Shown: positions 1-6,417, counted from the first letter of the stretch. The stretch: 7,678 nucleotides of DNA from Pseudomonadota bacterium (GCA_030917225.1 JAUPVD010000479.1:1-7678), one strand, 5' to 3'. Notes: generated from the letters alone by a model not told the origin. Numbers and translations are program-made.

Positions 1-41
1 CGAAACCCCCATCAATTCAACATGCCATCCGCGAGGTTTCG
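1..41. repeat. Short inverted repeat upstream of the promoter
   Basis: CGAAACC at 1-7 is the perfect reverse complement of GGTTTCG at 35-41, with a 27-base spacer. The right arm abuts or overlaps the -35 position of the promoter at 59-67. The left arm starts at the first base of the window, so the repeat may extend further. It has no T-run after it, so it is not an intrinsic terminator. It could be an operator half-site pair or a chance match; the arms are short. Confidence 0.25.
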
Positions 42-58
42 GCTATGTTGGACAGCAG

Positions 59-67
59 TGATATAAT
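59..67 (+). promoter_or_regulatory. Extended -10 promoter element for the operon
   Basis: TGATATAAT is a perfect extended -10 element (TGn followed by TATAAT) lying 35 bases before the first start codon, in the only AT-rich stretch of the window. No good -35 hexamer sits at normal spacing: the 38-44 region reads about TTCGGCT, and TTGGAC at 48-53 is too close. The weak -35 is consistent with an extended -10 promoter or with activator dependence. The predicted transcript start is around 73-76, giving a leader of under 30 bases. It is the only convincing promoter seen, and every gene downstream is on the same strand. Confidence 0.6.
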
Positions 68-89
68 TAACTGTTTTTCAAGAGATTCA

Positions 90-100
90 GGGGGAGAGGG
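90..100 (+). promoter_or_regulatory. Strong Shine-Dalgarno for the first gene
   Basis: GGGGGAGAGGG is a purine-rich ribosome binding site immediately before the ATG at 103. It is among the strongest in the window and supports the chosen start of the small exported protein. Confidence 0.6.
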
Positions 101-102
101 AA

Positions 103-531
103 ATGAAATTATCGCTTGCTCGCATTTGCGCCGTCATCGCACTCGTTACAATTCCATTGACCGCCCAGGCGCGCGAGGCCGTACCCATCGTCGACTACCC
201 GGATAACACCATCTTCACGAGCAGCGGCCAGGCACTCACGACTGACCAAGTCAAAAACGCTATTGTTACCGCCGCGACAGGTCGTAGCTGGCAAGTCGCC
301 AAGGGGGCAAAGGGCGAAGAACTTCAGGCAATGCTGCAGGTGCGTGGCAAGCACACGGTGGTTGTTACCATCACTTATAGCGCTCAAGCCTACTCGATCC
401 TGTACCAGAACAGTACCAACATGAAGTATTCATATGTACCGGACACCAACACCCGCGTGATCCACCCGTACTACAACCGCTGGGTATCCGAGCTGCGTGA
501 AGGTATCCGCATGGAACTGAACAAGCTCTGA
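103..531 (+). CDS. Small exported protein of unknown function, first gene of the operon
   Basis: A 142-residue protein whose function I do not recognise. Residues 1-23 look like a Sec signal peptide: KLSLAR at the N terminus, a hydrophobic core (ICAVIALVTIPLT) and an AQA cleavage site before R24, with no lipobox Cys. The mature part is about 119 residues and seems built of beta strands (VVVTITYSAQAYSILY, about 86-101) with a conserved-looking end, IHPYYNRWVSEL (120-131). I have the impression of a recurring family of small periplasmic proteins with an R-[GS]-W motif (here RSW, 61-63) and a closing YN-W element, but I can give no name. The start is well supported by the SD at 90-100. It ends 14 bases before the ketosynthase-like gene and is probably co-transcribed with it, suggesting an envelope role linked to placement of the APE product; this is inference. 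Confidence 0.85.
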   Translation: MKLSLARICAVIALVTIPLTAQAREAVPIVDYPDNTIFTSSGQALTTDQVKNAIVTAATGRSWQVAKGAKGEELQAMLQVRGKHTVVVTITYSAQAYSILYQNSTNMKYSYVPDTNTRVIHPYYNRWVSELREGIRMELNKL

Positions 532-545
532 ACACAAGCAATAGC

Positions 546-1214
546 ATGCCCTCCGTCGCTGAATGGGATCTGTCCGTCGTTCGCTGGGCCTGCTGCCAGA
601 ATGACGATCCACGCGAATTGAGCTTTGTCGACCCGTTGCTGCGGCGTCGACTGTCGCCGCTAGCACGAGGCGCGCTGCACGTAGCCAACGCCTGTGCGCA
701 TGACTGTCCGTCGGCAAGTTTCGTTTTTTCCTCTCGTCACGGCGAACTGCAGCGAACCGTCGATCTGCTGAGCAATCTGGCGCAAAGCGAGGAAATGTCG
801 CCAACCTTGTTCAGCCTGTCAGTGCCAAATTCGGCAGCCGGCATCTTTTCCATCGCCCGCGGCGATCATGCCCCGGCAACTGCTATCGCTGCCGGTGTCG
901 AGAGCTTTGGCTACGGCCTACTTGAGGCATACCTGCGCACCCAGCAAGAGCCGACCCGACCAATCGTCTACGTCTATGCCGACGCCCCTGCTCCCCACCC
1001 GCTCGGCCAGCAACCTGGCGATCCAGAAGCGGTTTTTGCCATTGGCCTTCTGATCGACCGGGCAGGCCCGATCCGCCTGCGCACCCGAATTTGTCCCAGT
1101 GACGAGCCCGGAACGCCCATGACTCTGCAGGCAAATGCCTGTCGGCAGGCGCTGGAAAAAGGCGTCGCTGACTGGACTGATGGCCACCGCCATTGGAACT
1201 GGACTCTGCAATGA
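546..1214 (+). CDS. apeC: Chain-length-factor-like beta-ketoacyl synthase N-terminal domain (ApeC-type)
   Basis: A 222-residue protein resembling only the N-terminal half of a ketosynthase, the type annotated as beta-ketoacyl synthase-like N-terminal domain (PF13723). Visible landmarks are SSRHGE (62-67), SVPNSAAG (92-99) and AAGVESFGYGLLEA (115-128). The last aligns with the nucleophile-elbow region of ketosynthases, but there is no Cys there, and the usual C-terminal half with the two catalytic His residues is absent. It should therefore not condense by itself. In described APE systems such a subunit pairs with a catalytic ketosynthase (ApeO) as a chain-length-factor-like partner; that partner is not in this window. 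The C terminus carries the W-rich ending HWNWTLQ. The start at 546 lacks a strong SD. Its stop overlaps the next start (ATGA at 1211-1214). Confidence 0.88.
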   Translation: MPSVAEWDLSVVRWACCQNDDPRELSFVDPLLRRRLSPLARGALHVANACAHDCPSASFVFSSRHGELQRTVDLLSNLAQSEEMSPTLFSLSVPNSAAGIFSIARGDHAPATAIAAGVESFGYGLLEAYLRTQQEPTRPIVYVYADAPAPHPLGQQPGDPEAVFAIGLLIDRAGPIRLRTRICPSDEPGTPMTLQANACRQALEKGVADWTDGHRHWNWTLQ

Positions 1215-1987
1215 AGAGTGCTGGGCGCCTCTGGCGCAGTCTTGTCACTACACTCAGCTTCGTCGCCTTCGGCATCGGTGGTACCCTGATGTCGGCAGTG
1301 CTGATGCCGCTGTTGATGCTCGTTCCCGGCACAACCGCTGTGCGTCGCGCGCGAGCGCGCACTGTCATCGGTTTCTGCTTTCGACTGCTGGTACGCATGC
1401 TCGTTGACAGCGGCTGCATGCGACTGGAGACAGAGGGCGTCGATCGACTTACAAAGAAACACGGCACGCTGGTGCTGGCCAACCATCCAACCTATATCGA
1501 CGTCGTCGTGCTCATCTCGCTCATGCCGCAGGCCAACTGCGTGGTCAAGGGTGCCCTGTGGCGCAACCCATTTTACTGGGGCATCGTACGTGCGGCCGGC
1601 TATGTCAACAACGATTCACCGGAGGACGTAATTAACGCCTGCGCCGAATCGCTGCGAAGTGGCGAGACACTGCTGCTCTTTCCCGAAGGCACACGCACCG
1701 CACCAGGGCAAGCCCTGCGCTTTCAGCGGGGAGCTGCTCATGTCGCGCTCAAGGCAGGAACTGCCGTGACTCCGGCACTCATCGCCTGCGATCCGCCAAC
1801 CCTGACCAAAGGGGCGCCGTGGTGGCTGGCACCTGACCGCCCCTTCACCTTCAGTGTCGATGTCCATCCCGCCATAGCGACAAGCGATGCTGCTGCGGCA
1901 AGTTCTACCGCTATCGGCGCACGTCACCTGACCGACACTCTTGAAAACTATTTTTCCCGTGAATTGAGACCCTATGGATACGCTTGA
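1211..1987 (+). CDS. apeD: PlsC-type lysophospholipid/glycerol-phosphate acyltransferase (ApeD-type)
   Basis: A 258-residue membrane-associated acyltransferase of the 1-acyl-sn-glycerol-3-phosphate acyltransferase (LPLAT) superfamily. It has the catalytic HX4D motif NHPTYID (His92, Asp97), the substrate-binding FPEGTRT block (157-163) and the block IV-like VTPALI (186-191). Hydrophobic stretches near 11-40 would anchor it to the inner membrane. I chose ATG 1211, which overlaps the preceding stop as ATGA, over an in-frame ATG at 1193 that would add six residues; the overlap implies translational coupling. Its length is normal for the family. In an APE cluster it most likely acylates the glycerol- or sugar-linked anchor to which the polyene is attached, but the acceptor cannot be read from sequence. 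Confidence 0.92.
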   Translation: MKSAGRLWRSLVTTLSFVAFGIGGTLMSAVLMPLLMLVPGTTAVRRARARTVIGFCFRLLVRMLVDSGCMRLETEGVDRLTKKHGTLVLANHPTYIDVVVLISLMPQANCVVKGALWRNPFYWGIVRAAGYVNNDSPEDVINACAESLRSGETLLLFPEGTRTAPGQALRFQRGAAHVALKAGTAVTPALIACDPPTLTKGAPWWLAPDRPFTFSVDVHPAIATSDAAAASSTAIGARHLTDTLENYFSRELRPYGYA

Positions 1988-2237
1988 ACAGGAGATCAAG
2001 GCCCTCATTATCAAGGCCCTGAATCTTGAAGACATGAGCCCGCAAGATATCGCCAGCGACATACCGCTGTTTGGCGAAGGCCTCGGCCTGGATTCGATCG
2101 ACGCACTCGAGCTCGGAATCGCCCTGAAAAAGAAGTACGGCATCGAACTCGAAGCCGGCGATAGCAGCACCCGCGAACATTTCCGCAATGTCCTCTCACT
2201 GGCCGCCCTCGTGCACAGTCAGGGCAAGGCGGCCTGA
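1974..2237 (+). CDS. apeE: Acyl carrier protein 1 (ApeE-type)
   Basis: An 87-residue acyl carrier protein. The phosphopantetheine attachment motif is LDSIDALEL, with Ser41 as the modified residue. Length and helix layout are those of a stand-alone type II ACP: helix I about 4-17, helix II 41-55, and a loop to a final helix at 73-83. The start codon lies inside the preceding acyltransferase gene (14-base overlap), so expression is probably coupled. It would carry the aryl starter or the growing polyene. It differs from the second ACP in its recognition helix (ALELGIALKKKYG against AVDLAIQLQKLTG), so the two may not be interchangeable. The assignment to ApeE rather than ApeF rests on gene order only. 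Confidence 0.93.
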   Translation: MDTLEQEIKALIIKALNLEDMSPQDIASDIPLFGEGLGLDSIDALELGIALKKKYGIELEAGDSSTREHFRNVLSLAALVHSQGKAA

Positions 2238-2252
2238 CCCCAAGATTTTTTT
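2218..2252 (+). promoter_or_regulatory. Hairpin plus T7 tract between the two ACP genes
   Basis: GTCAGG (2218-2223) pairs perfectly with CCTGAC (2233-2238) around a 9-base loop, and a run of seven T follows at 2246-2252. The stop codon of the first ACP lies in the 3' arm. The T run starts seven bases after the stem instead of directly behind it, and the stem is only six pairs, so this is at best a weak attenuator, pause or RNA-processing site. It occupies the largest gap inside the biosynthetic block. Confidence 0.25.
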
Positions 2253-2265
2253 GATCGGCAACATC

Positions 2266-2511
2266 ATGAACGACCAGGACATCCTCGAGAAATTGCGCAC
2301 TATCCTGCACGACACCTTCGAAATCGAACCGGGGCGCGTCGTGCCGGAAACGCAGCTGTTCACCGATCTCGACCTCGACAGCATCGACGCCGTCGATCTC
2401 GCCATCCAGTTACAGAAACTCACTGGCAAGCGCATTCAGCCACAAGACTTTAAAGACATCCGCTCCGTCGCAGACGTCATCGCCGCCGTTCACCGGTTGT
2501 TGGCTGCCTGA
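2266..2511 (+). CDS. apeF: Acyl carrier protein 2 (ApeF-type)
   Basis: An 81-residue acyl carrier protein with the 4'-phosphopantetheine site DLDLDSIDAVDL (Ser39 modified). I start it at ATG 2266, which gives the standard ACP N terminus MNDQDILEKLRTIL; an in-frame ATG at 2188 would add 26 unrelated residues that overlap the first ACP, so it is rejected. There is little SD before 2266. Two ACPs in tandem are a hallmark of APE and related flexirubin-type clusters. One possibility is that one ACP is loaded with the aryl starter and the other with the malonyl extender, but the sequence does not say which. It ends six bases before the membrane protein gene. Confidence 0.93.
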   Translation: MNDQDILEKLRTILHDTFEIEPGRVVPETQLFTDLDLDSIDAVDLAIQLQKLTGKRIQPQDFKDIRSVADVIAAVHRLLAA

Positions 2512-2517
2512 AAGAAG

Positions 2518-3093
2518 ATGCGAGCCGTGCCGCCAAAGCTGCTCAACGCGCTCACGCTCTCGCTGACACTCGCCTACCCGCTGGCCGTGTATTTCGGTCT
2601 ACAGAGTTTTGAGCCGCGCGTCTTTGGCGCCTTGATCGGCGCATTGCTTCTGTTGCGGCAGTGGCAGTCGGCACGACGCTTCGCCTCCAATCTGACCACG
2701 GCAGAGTGGCTTTCCTTTGCCGGCATCGGTCTCTACACACTGGCCATCATTGCAGGCAACAGCGAAACTCTGCTCTTGCTCTACCCAGCCGCGGTCAGCT
2801 TGTCGCTGCTATTCGTGTTCGGCCGCAGTCTACGCTTCCCGCCAACCGTCATCGAACGGATCGCCCGGCTCACGGAGCAAGACCTCCCTCCACAAGGCGT
2901 GGCCTACACGCACCGCATCACGCAGGTATGGTGTGGCTTCTTCGTCATCAACACCGCGATTTCGATAGCAACCGTATTCGCCACACGTGAAGCCTGGTTG
3001 CTTTACAACGGCTTCATCGCCTACTTGCTGATGGGTCTGCTCTTTGCAGGTGAGCGCTTGGTGCGCCATCGCATGCGCAGTCGGATCGCCTAA
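2518..3093 (+). CDS. apeG: COG4648-type integral membrane protein (ApeG-type)
   Basis: A 191-residue polytopic membrane protein of unknown biochemical role. Hydrophobic segments lie at about 8-29, 34-48, 64-80, 84-102, 138-155 and 159-178. A conserved-looking cytoplasmic or re-entrant loop includes FPPTVIERIARLTEQDLPP (107-125), then YTHRITQVWCGFFVIN (130-145); this loop is the signature I associate with the COG4648 predicted membrane proteins found in APE-like clusters. The gene begins six bases after the second ACP gene behind a purine-rich GAAAGAAG. It could organise the soluble synthase at the membrane or assist transfer of the product; no catalytic motif is visible to choose between these. 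The apeG symbol is assigned from gene order. Confidence 0.85.
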   Translation: MRAVPPKLLNALTLSLTLAYPLAVYFGLQSFEPRVFGALIGALLLLRQWQSARRFASNLTTAEWLSFAGIGLYTLAIIAGNSETLLLLYPAAVSLSLLFVFGRSLRFPPTVIERIARLTEQDLPPQGVAYTHRITQVWCGFFVINTAISIATVFATREAWLLYNGFIAYLLMGLLFAGERLVRHRMRSRIA

Positions 3094-3100
3094 TCCCCTC

Positions 3101-4363
3101 ATGAACGTGACCCACCCCGGCATTTCCCTGCTGCGTCTCGACTGGCCAGATGCCCACGTCGTTGCACGGGACGGCGCACATATGGCGACCGGCGGGGAAC
3201 TGCGGGCAGCCATCGAACGTCGCCGCCTGCCTGCACTACCACGGCGCCGCATCCTGCTGCAGGAGAAAACGCCATTTGATTTTCTAGCCGCGCTGCTAGC
3301 TGCACTAACTGACGATCATGTACCGGTGATCCCGCCCAACTACCAGCCCCAGACCCTGGCATCGTTTACAAATCTTGCGCCGCCGCACGAAGTGACGCCG
3401 CAAACGCTGGAGCTTTACACCTCCGGCAGCAGCGGCGAGCCAAAATGCGTGCGCAAGACTGTCCGTCAGCTCGACGCCGAGTGCGATGTGCTCGAGCAGT
3501 GCTGGGGCGGGCTCGCCTCCGGTACAACGACACTGGCCACCACGCCCCATCATCACATCTACGGCCTGCTGTTCCGCCTGCTCTGGCCACTGACTGCCGG
3601 CCGTCCTTTCGACAACACCACCATTGCCGAGCCGACAGCCCTGGTCGAGAGCTTGCGCGAAACACCGTCGACGCTGCTTATTTCTTCGCCGGCGCATCTG
3701 TCACGGCTGTACCAACTGCTCGATCTGGCTGCATTGCCGCAACGCCCAAAGCTTATTTTTTCGTCGGGCGGCCCTCTCGCTGCGGAAACTGCCGCCCGCT
3801 ATAAGCGCGACTGGGGAACAACGCCAATCGAGGTTTTCGGCAGCACCGAAAGTGGCGGCATTGCCTGGCGGCAGCATGATCTCGGCGAGCGCTGGCAGCC
3901 ACTCCCAAAGGTTGTTGTCGACACCGACACTGACGGAGCACTGCTTGTACGCTCCCCCTTCCTGCCAGACGACCAACCCTTGCGCATGGAGGACGCCGCC
4001 GAGATTTGTGCCGATGGCACTTTCTTGCTGCGCGGCCGGCTCGACCGCATCGTCAAGATTGAGGAGAAGCGATTGTCGCTGCCGGAAATGGAAGCCTGGT
4101 TGACAGACCATCCTGCCGTTGCCTCCGCAGCGATTGCGCCGCTGACACTCTCCGGGCGCACGCTGGTCGGGGCGGTGGTCGTTGCCAAGTCTGGGATCCC
4201 GGAACGAAAGGCGCTGATCGACAGTCTGCGTCAGCATCTTCGGCAACGTTTCGATACCGTGTTGCTGCCACGCCGCTGGCGCTTCGTTGGCGAACTACCC
4301 TGCAACGAACGAGGAAAGCTCGCGTTAGCCGAAGTGACCCGGTTGCTGGAATCAACGCCGTGA
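3101..4363 (+). CDS. apeH: AMP-forming aryl-acid:ACP ligase (ApeH-type)
   Basis: A 420-residue member of the ANL adenylate-forming superfamily. In order: the phosphate-binding motif YTSGSSGEPK (106-115), HHHIYGLLF (150-158), the adenine/substrate-pocket motif VFGSTESGGIAWR (245-257), the hinge-type motif RGRLDRIVKIEEKRLSL (311-327), and a C-terminal catalytic-Lys region PCNERGKLAL (400-409, Lys406). It is shorter than usual acyl-CoA synthetases (500 or more residues), largely through a reduced N-terminal subdomain. In characterised APE systems the equivalent enzyme activates 4-hydroxybenzoate and loads it on an ACP, the likely reaction here; the exact aryl acid is not proven. I start it at ATG 3101, seven bases after the previous stop, instead of the in-frame ATG at 3044 inside the upstream gene. 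Its stop overlaps the next start (GTGA at 4360-4363). Confidence 0.9.
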   Translation: MNVTHPGISLLRLDWPDAHVVARDGAHMATGGELRAAIERRRLPALPRRRILLQEKTPFDFLAALLAALTDDHVPVIPPNYQPQTLASFTNLAPPHEVTPQTLELYTSGSSGEPKCVRKTVRQLDAECDVLEQCWGGLASGTTTLATTPHHHIYGLLFRLLWPLTAGRPFDNTTIAEPTALVESLRETPSTLLISSPAHLSRLYQLLDLAALPQRPKLIFSSGGPLAAETAARYKRDWGTTPIEVFGSTESGGIAWRQHDLGERWQPLPKVVVDTDTDGALLVRSPFLPDDQPLRMEDAAEICADGTFLLRGRLDRIVKIEEKRLSLPEMEAWLTDHPAVASAAIAPLTLSGRTLVGAVVVAKSGIPERKALIDSLRQHLRQRFDTVLLPRRWRFVGELPCNERGKLALAEVTRLLESTP

Positions 4364-4719
4364 GCCGGTTCCCGGAAGTCCAGAACGTTCAGATCGAGGG
4401 ATGGTCGGTCACACTGCTCCTGATGGCAGATCCTTCTCTCGACTACTTCCCTGGTCATTTTCCGGGCTTTCCCATTCTCCCCGGCGTAGTACAGGTGGAC
4501 TGGGCCATCCGTTTTGCCCGCAAACATCTCGGCATCCCGTGCACAGCCTTCGCTGCCCTGCGCGCACTGAAATTCTCGGCGCCCGTCCTTCCGGGCACGG
4601 CGCTGACGCTGCAGATCGCCTGGGTGCCGGAAAAGCAGAAGCTCGATTTCAGCTATCGTGATACGCAGCGCATTGTCTCGTCCGGACAGATCGTCTTCGC
4701 CGCGGAGGCAGTCGCATGA
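4360..4719 (+). CDS. apeI: ApeI-type 3-hydroxyacyl-ACP dehydratase (hotdog fold)
   Basis: A 119-residue single-hotdog protein of the FabZ/FabA superfamily. The active-site helix is preceded by PGHFPGFPILPGV (31-43), placing the catalytic His at 33. Fourteen residues on, where FabZ has Glu, this protein has Asp47, as FabA does. It should dehydrate beta-hydroxy(aryl)polyenyl-ACP to the trans double bond in each elongation cycle. Described ApeI enzymes act together with a second dehydratase, ApeP, which is not in this window. The gene starts with GTG (4360), sharing GTGA with the end of the ligase gene, and ends in ATGA with the next gene, so both boundaries look translationally coupled. Length is normal for the family. 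Confidence 0.9.
   Translation: MSRFPEVQNVQIEGWSVTLLLMADPSLDYFPGHFPGFPILPGVVQVDWAIRFARKHLGIPCTAFAALRALKFSAPVLPGTALTLQIAWVPEKQKLDFSYRDTQRIVSSGQIVFAAEAVA
4704..4708 (+). promoter_or_regulatory. Shine-Dalgarno GGAGG inside apeI
   Basis: GGAGG lies seven bases before ATG 4716, within the last codons of the dehydratase gene. It fixes the start of the glycosyltransferase-acyltransferase fusion and shows that this gene has its own ribosome site despite the ATGA overlap. Confidence 0.6.
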
Positions 4720-6401
4720 GTTTTGCGCCAGCCATCGTCATCCCCATCTACAACCACCGGGATACCATCGCCGCAGTCATCACCAGGCTCGCCGCGTACG
4801 ACGTTCCGATCTTCATTGTCGATGACGGTTCGAACGAGGCCACGCAGCAAATCCTCGCCGCACTCACCGCAAGCGAATCTCAGGTGCGTCTGTCGCGTCT
4901 GGCACAGAACAGTGGCAAGGGCGCCGCTGTCATGCACGGATTTCACGAAGCTCTCAAGGCCGGATGCACGCACGCGCTACAAGTCGACGCCGACGGCCAG
5001 CATGACCTTGCCGACGTGCCACTTTTTTTTGAGCAGAGTCGCGCCCGGCCAGAGGCCATCGTCGCCGGCCAGCCCCGTTACGACGCATCAGCCCCTGCTG
5101 GCCGCCGCTACGGACGCTACATCACGCACTTCTGGGTATGGATCGAAACACTGTCGTTTTCTATCGGCGATTCGATGTGCGGGTTCCGCCTTTACCCGCT
5201 GGCGCCTACCGTGGCGCTGATCGAGCGCTGCCGTATCCCACTGCGCATGGATTTTGATACCGAAATCATTGTCCGCCTGTTCTGGATGGGCATACCGGTC
5301 ATCAACCTGCCTACGCGGGTCATCTACCCCGCAGGCGGCCTGTCGCATTTCAACATGTGGCGCGATAACTTGCGCATCTCGTGGATGCACACCCGCCTCT
5401 GTGCTGGCATGCTGTTGCGCTTGCCACTTCTGCTATGGCGCAGACTGTTTCCGCCGCGTTTCGAAGCCACGCACTGGTCGCGCCACGCTGAACGCGGCAG
5501 TTCGCTTGGACTGCGCCTGACAGTGGCGAGTTATCGCCTACTAGGTGACACTATTGCCCGCCTGCTCTTGCGCCCCATCGTCGGCTGGTTCCTGCTCAGC
5601 GGCACTGCGGCGCGCAAGGCCTCGCTCGATTATCTGCGCCGACTGCAGGCAATCCGTCCGGAATCGCCTGCGCCTACCTGGCGCAACGCCTACCGCCACA
5701 TGCTGGCCTTTGCTGACGCAAACCTCGACAAGCTGGCGGCCTGGACTGGACGCGTCGACCACCACCAGATCACCTTCGACAAGCAGCGTGATTTCGAAGC
5801 GCTGCTCGCCTCAGGGCATGGTGCGGTGTTGCTCGGCGCTCATTTCGGCAACCTCGAAATGATGCGCGCACTCGCACAACTTAACGGCATCGCCCGGGTG
5901 AACGCCGTCGTCTACACCAATCATGCCCGCAGATTCAACGCTGCACTGGCCTCGGCCGACCCAGGGTTCGAAGTCAACCTGCTGCAGATCAGCAGTCTCG
6001 GCCCCGACACTGCCATCATGCTGCGAGAGAAGATTGACCGTGGCGAATTGCTGGTCATCGTCGGCGACCGCACGCCGCCGGCCGAGAACGGCCGAGTTGT
6101 CAGCGCCGAGTTTCTGGGTGCGCCGGCACTTTTTCCGCAAGGGCCGTTCATCCTCGCTGCTCTGCTCGAATGCCCGGTTTTTCTTTTCGTCTGTGCCCGT
6201 GAGACCTGCGGCTATCGCGTGCACTTCGAACCGTTCGCCGAGCGCATGATATTGCCGCGCGGACAACGCGAATCCGCCATTGCGGAACATGCTCAACGCT
6301 ACGCCAATCACCTCGCCACCCTGTGTCTTCAGACACCATTCCAGTGGTTCAACTTTTTCGATTTCTGGGCGGATACCAAACTCCGCAATTCCCGCAAATG
6401 A
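4716..6401 (+). CDS. apeJ: Glycosyltransferase family 2 - LpxL-like acyltransferase fusion (ApeJ-type)
   Basis: A 561-residue two-domain protein. Residues 1 to about 240 are a GT2 (GT-A fold) glycosyltransferase: VIPIYNHRDTI (8-18), VDDGS (35-39), NSGKGAAV (65-72), the metal-binding DXD in VDADGQHD (90-97), MCGFRLYP (154-161) and MDFDTEI (178-184), like dolichol-phosphate-mannose synthase-type enzymes. Residues from about 265 to the end resemble the lipid A lauroyl/myristoyl acyltransferase family: the motif HFGNLE (His376 and Glu381, an HX4E variant), VGDRTPP (449-455), PQGPFILAAL (474-483). Amphipathic and hydrophobic segments near 228-245 and 270-296 would place it at the inner membrane. 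Such fusions occur in APE and flexirubin clusters, where they probably glycosylate and acylate the lipid anchor; sugar, acyl donor and order of steps are unknown. A T8 run lies in codons 103-105. Confidence 0.92.
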   Translation: MSFAPAIVIPIYNHRDTIAAVITRLAAYDVPIFIVDDGSNEATQQILAALTASESQVRLSRLAQNSGKGAAVMHGFHEALKAGCTHALQVDADGQHDLADVPLFFEQSRARPEAIVAGQPRYDASAPAGRRYGRYITHFWVWIETLSFSIGDSMCGFRLYPLAPTVALIERCRIPLRMDFDTEIIVRLFWMGIPVINLPTRVIYPAGGLSHFNMWRDNLRISWMHTRLCAGMLLRLPLLLWRRLFPPRFEATHWSRHAERGSSLGLRLTVASYRLLGDTIARLLLRPIVGWFLLSGTAARKASLDYLRRLQAIRPESPAPTWRNAYRHMLAFADANLDKLAAWTGRVDHHQITFDKQRDFEALLASGHGAVLLGAHFGNLEMMRALAQLNGIARVNAVVYTNHARRFNAALASADPGFEVNLLQISSLGPDTAIMLREKIDRGELLVIVGDRTPPAENGRVVSAEFLGAPALFPQGPFILAALLECPVFLFVCARETCGYRVHFEPFAERMILPRGQRESAIAEHAQRYANHLATLCLQTPFQWFNFFDFWADTKLRNSRK

Positions 6402-6417
6402 CGTCGAGGATTCCATC

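Noticed and set aside
883..1482. Minus-strand 199-residue open frame across the first two biosynthetic genes
   Set aside because: Arg/Ser-rich low-complexity translation opposite two well-supported genes; shadow frame.
2188..2265. N-terminal extension of the second ACP from ATG 2188
   Set aside because: It overlaps the first ACP, adds non-ACP residues and crosses the hairpin/T7 region; ATG 2266 gives the normal ACP length.
6280..6417. N-terminal extension of the small exported protein from ATG 6280
   Set aside because: It would bury the signal peptide and overlap the acyltransferase gene by about 120 bases; GTG 6418 has an SD and gives a proper signal peptide.
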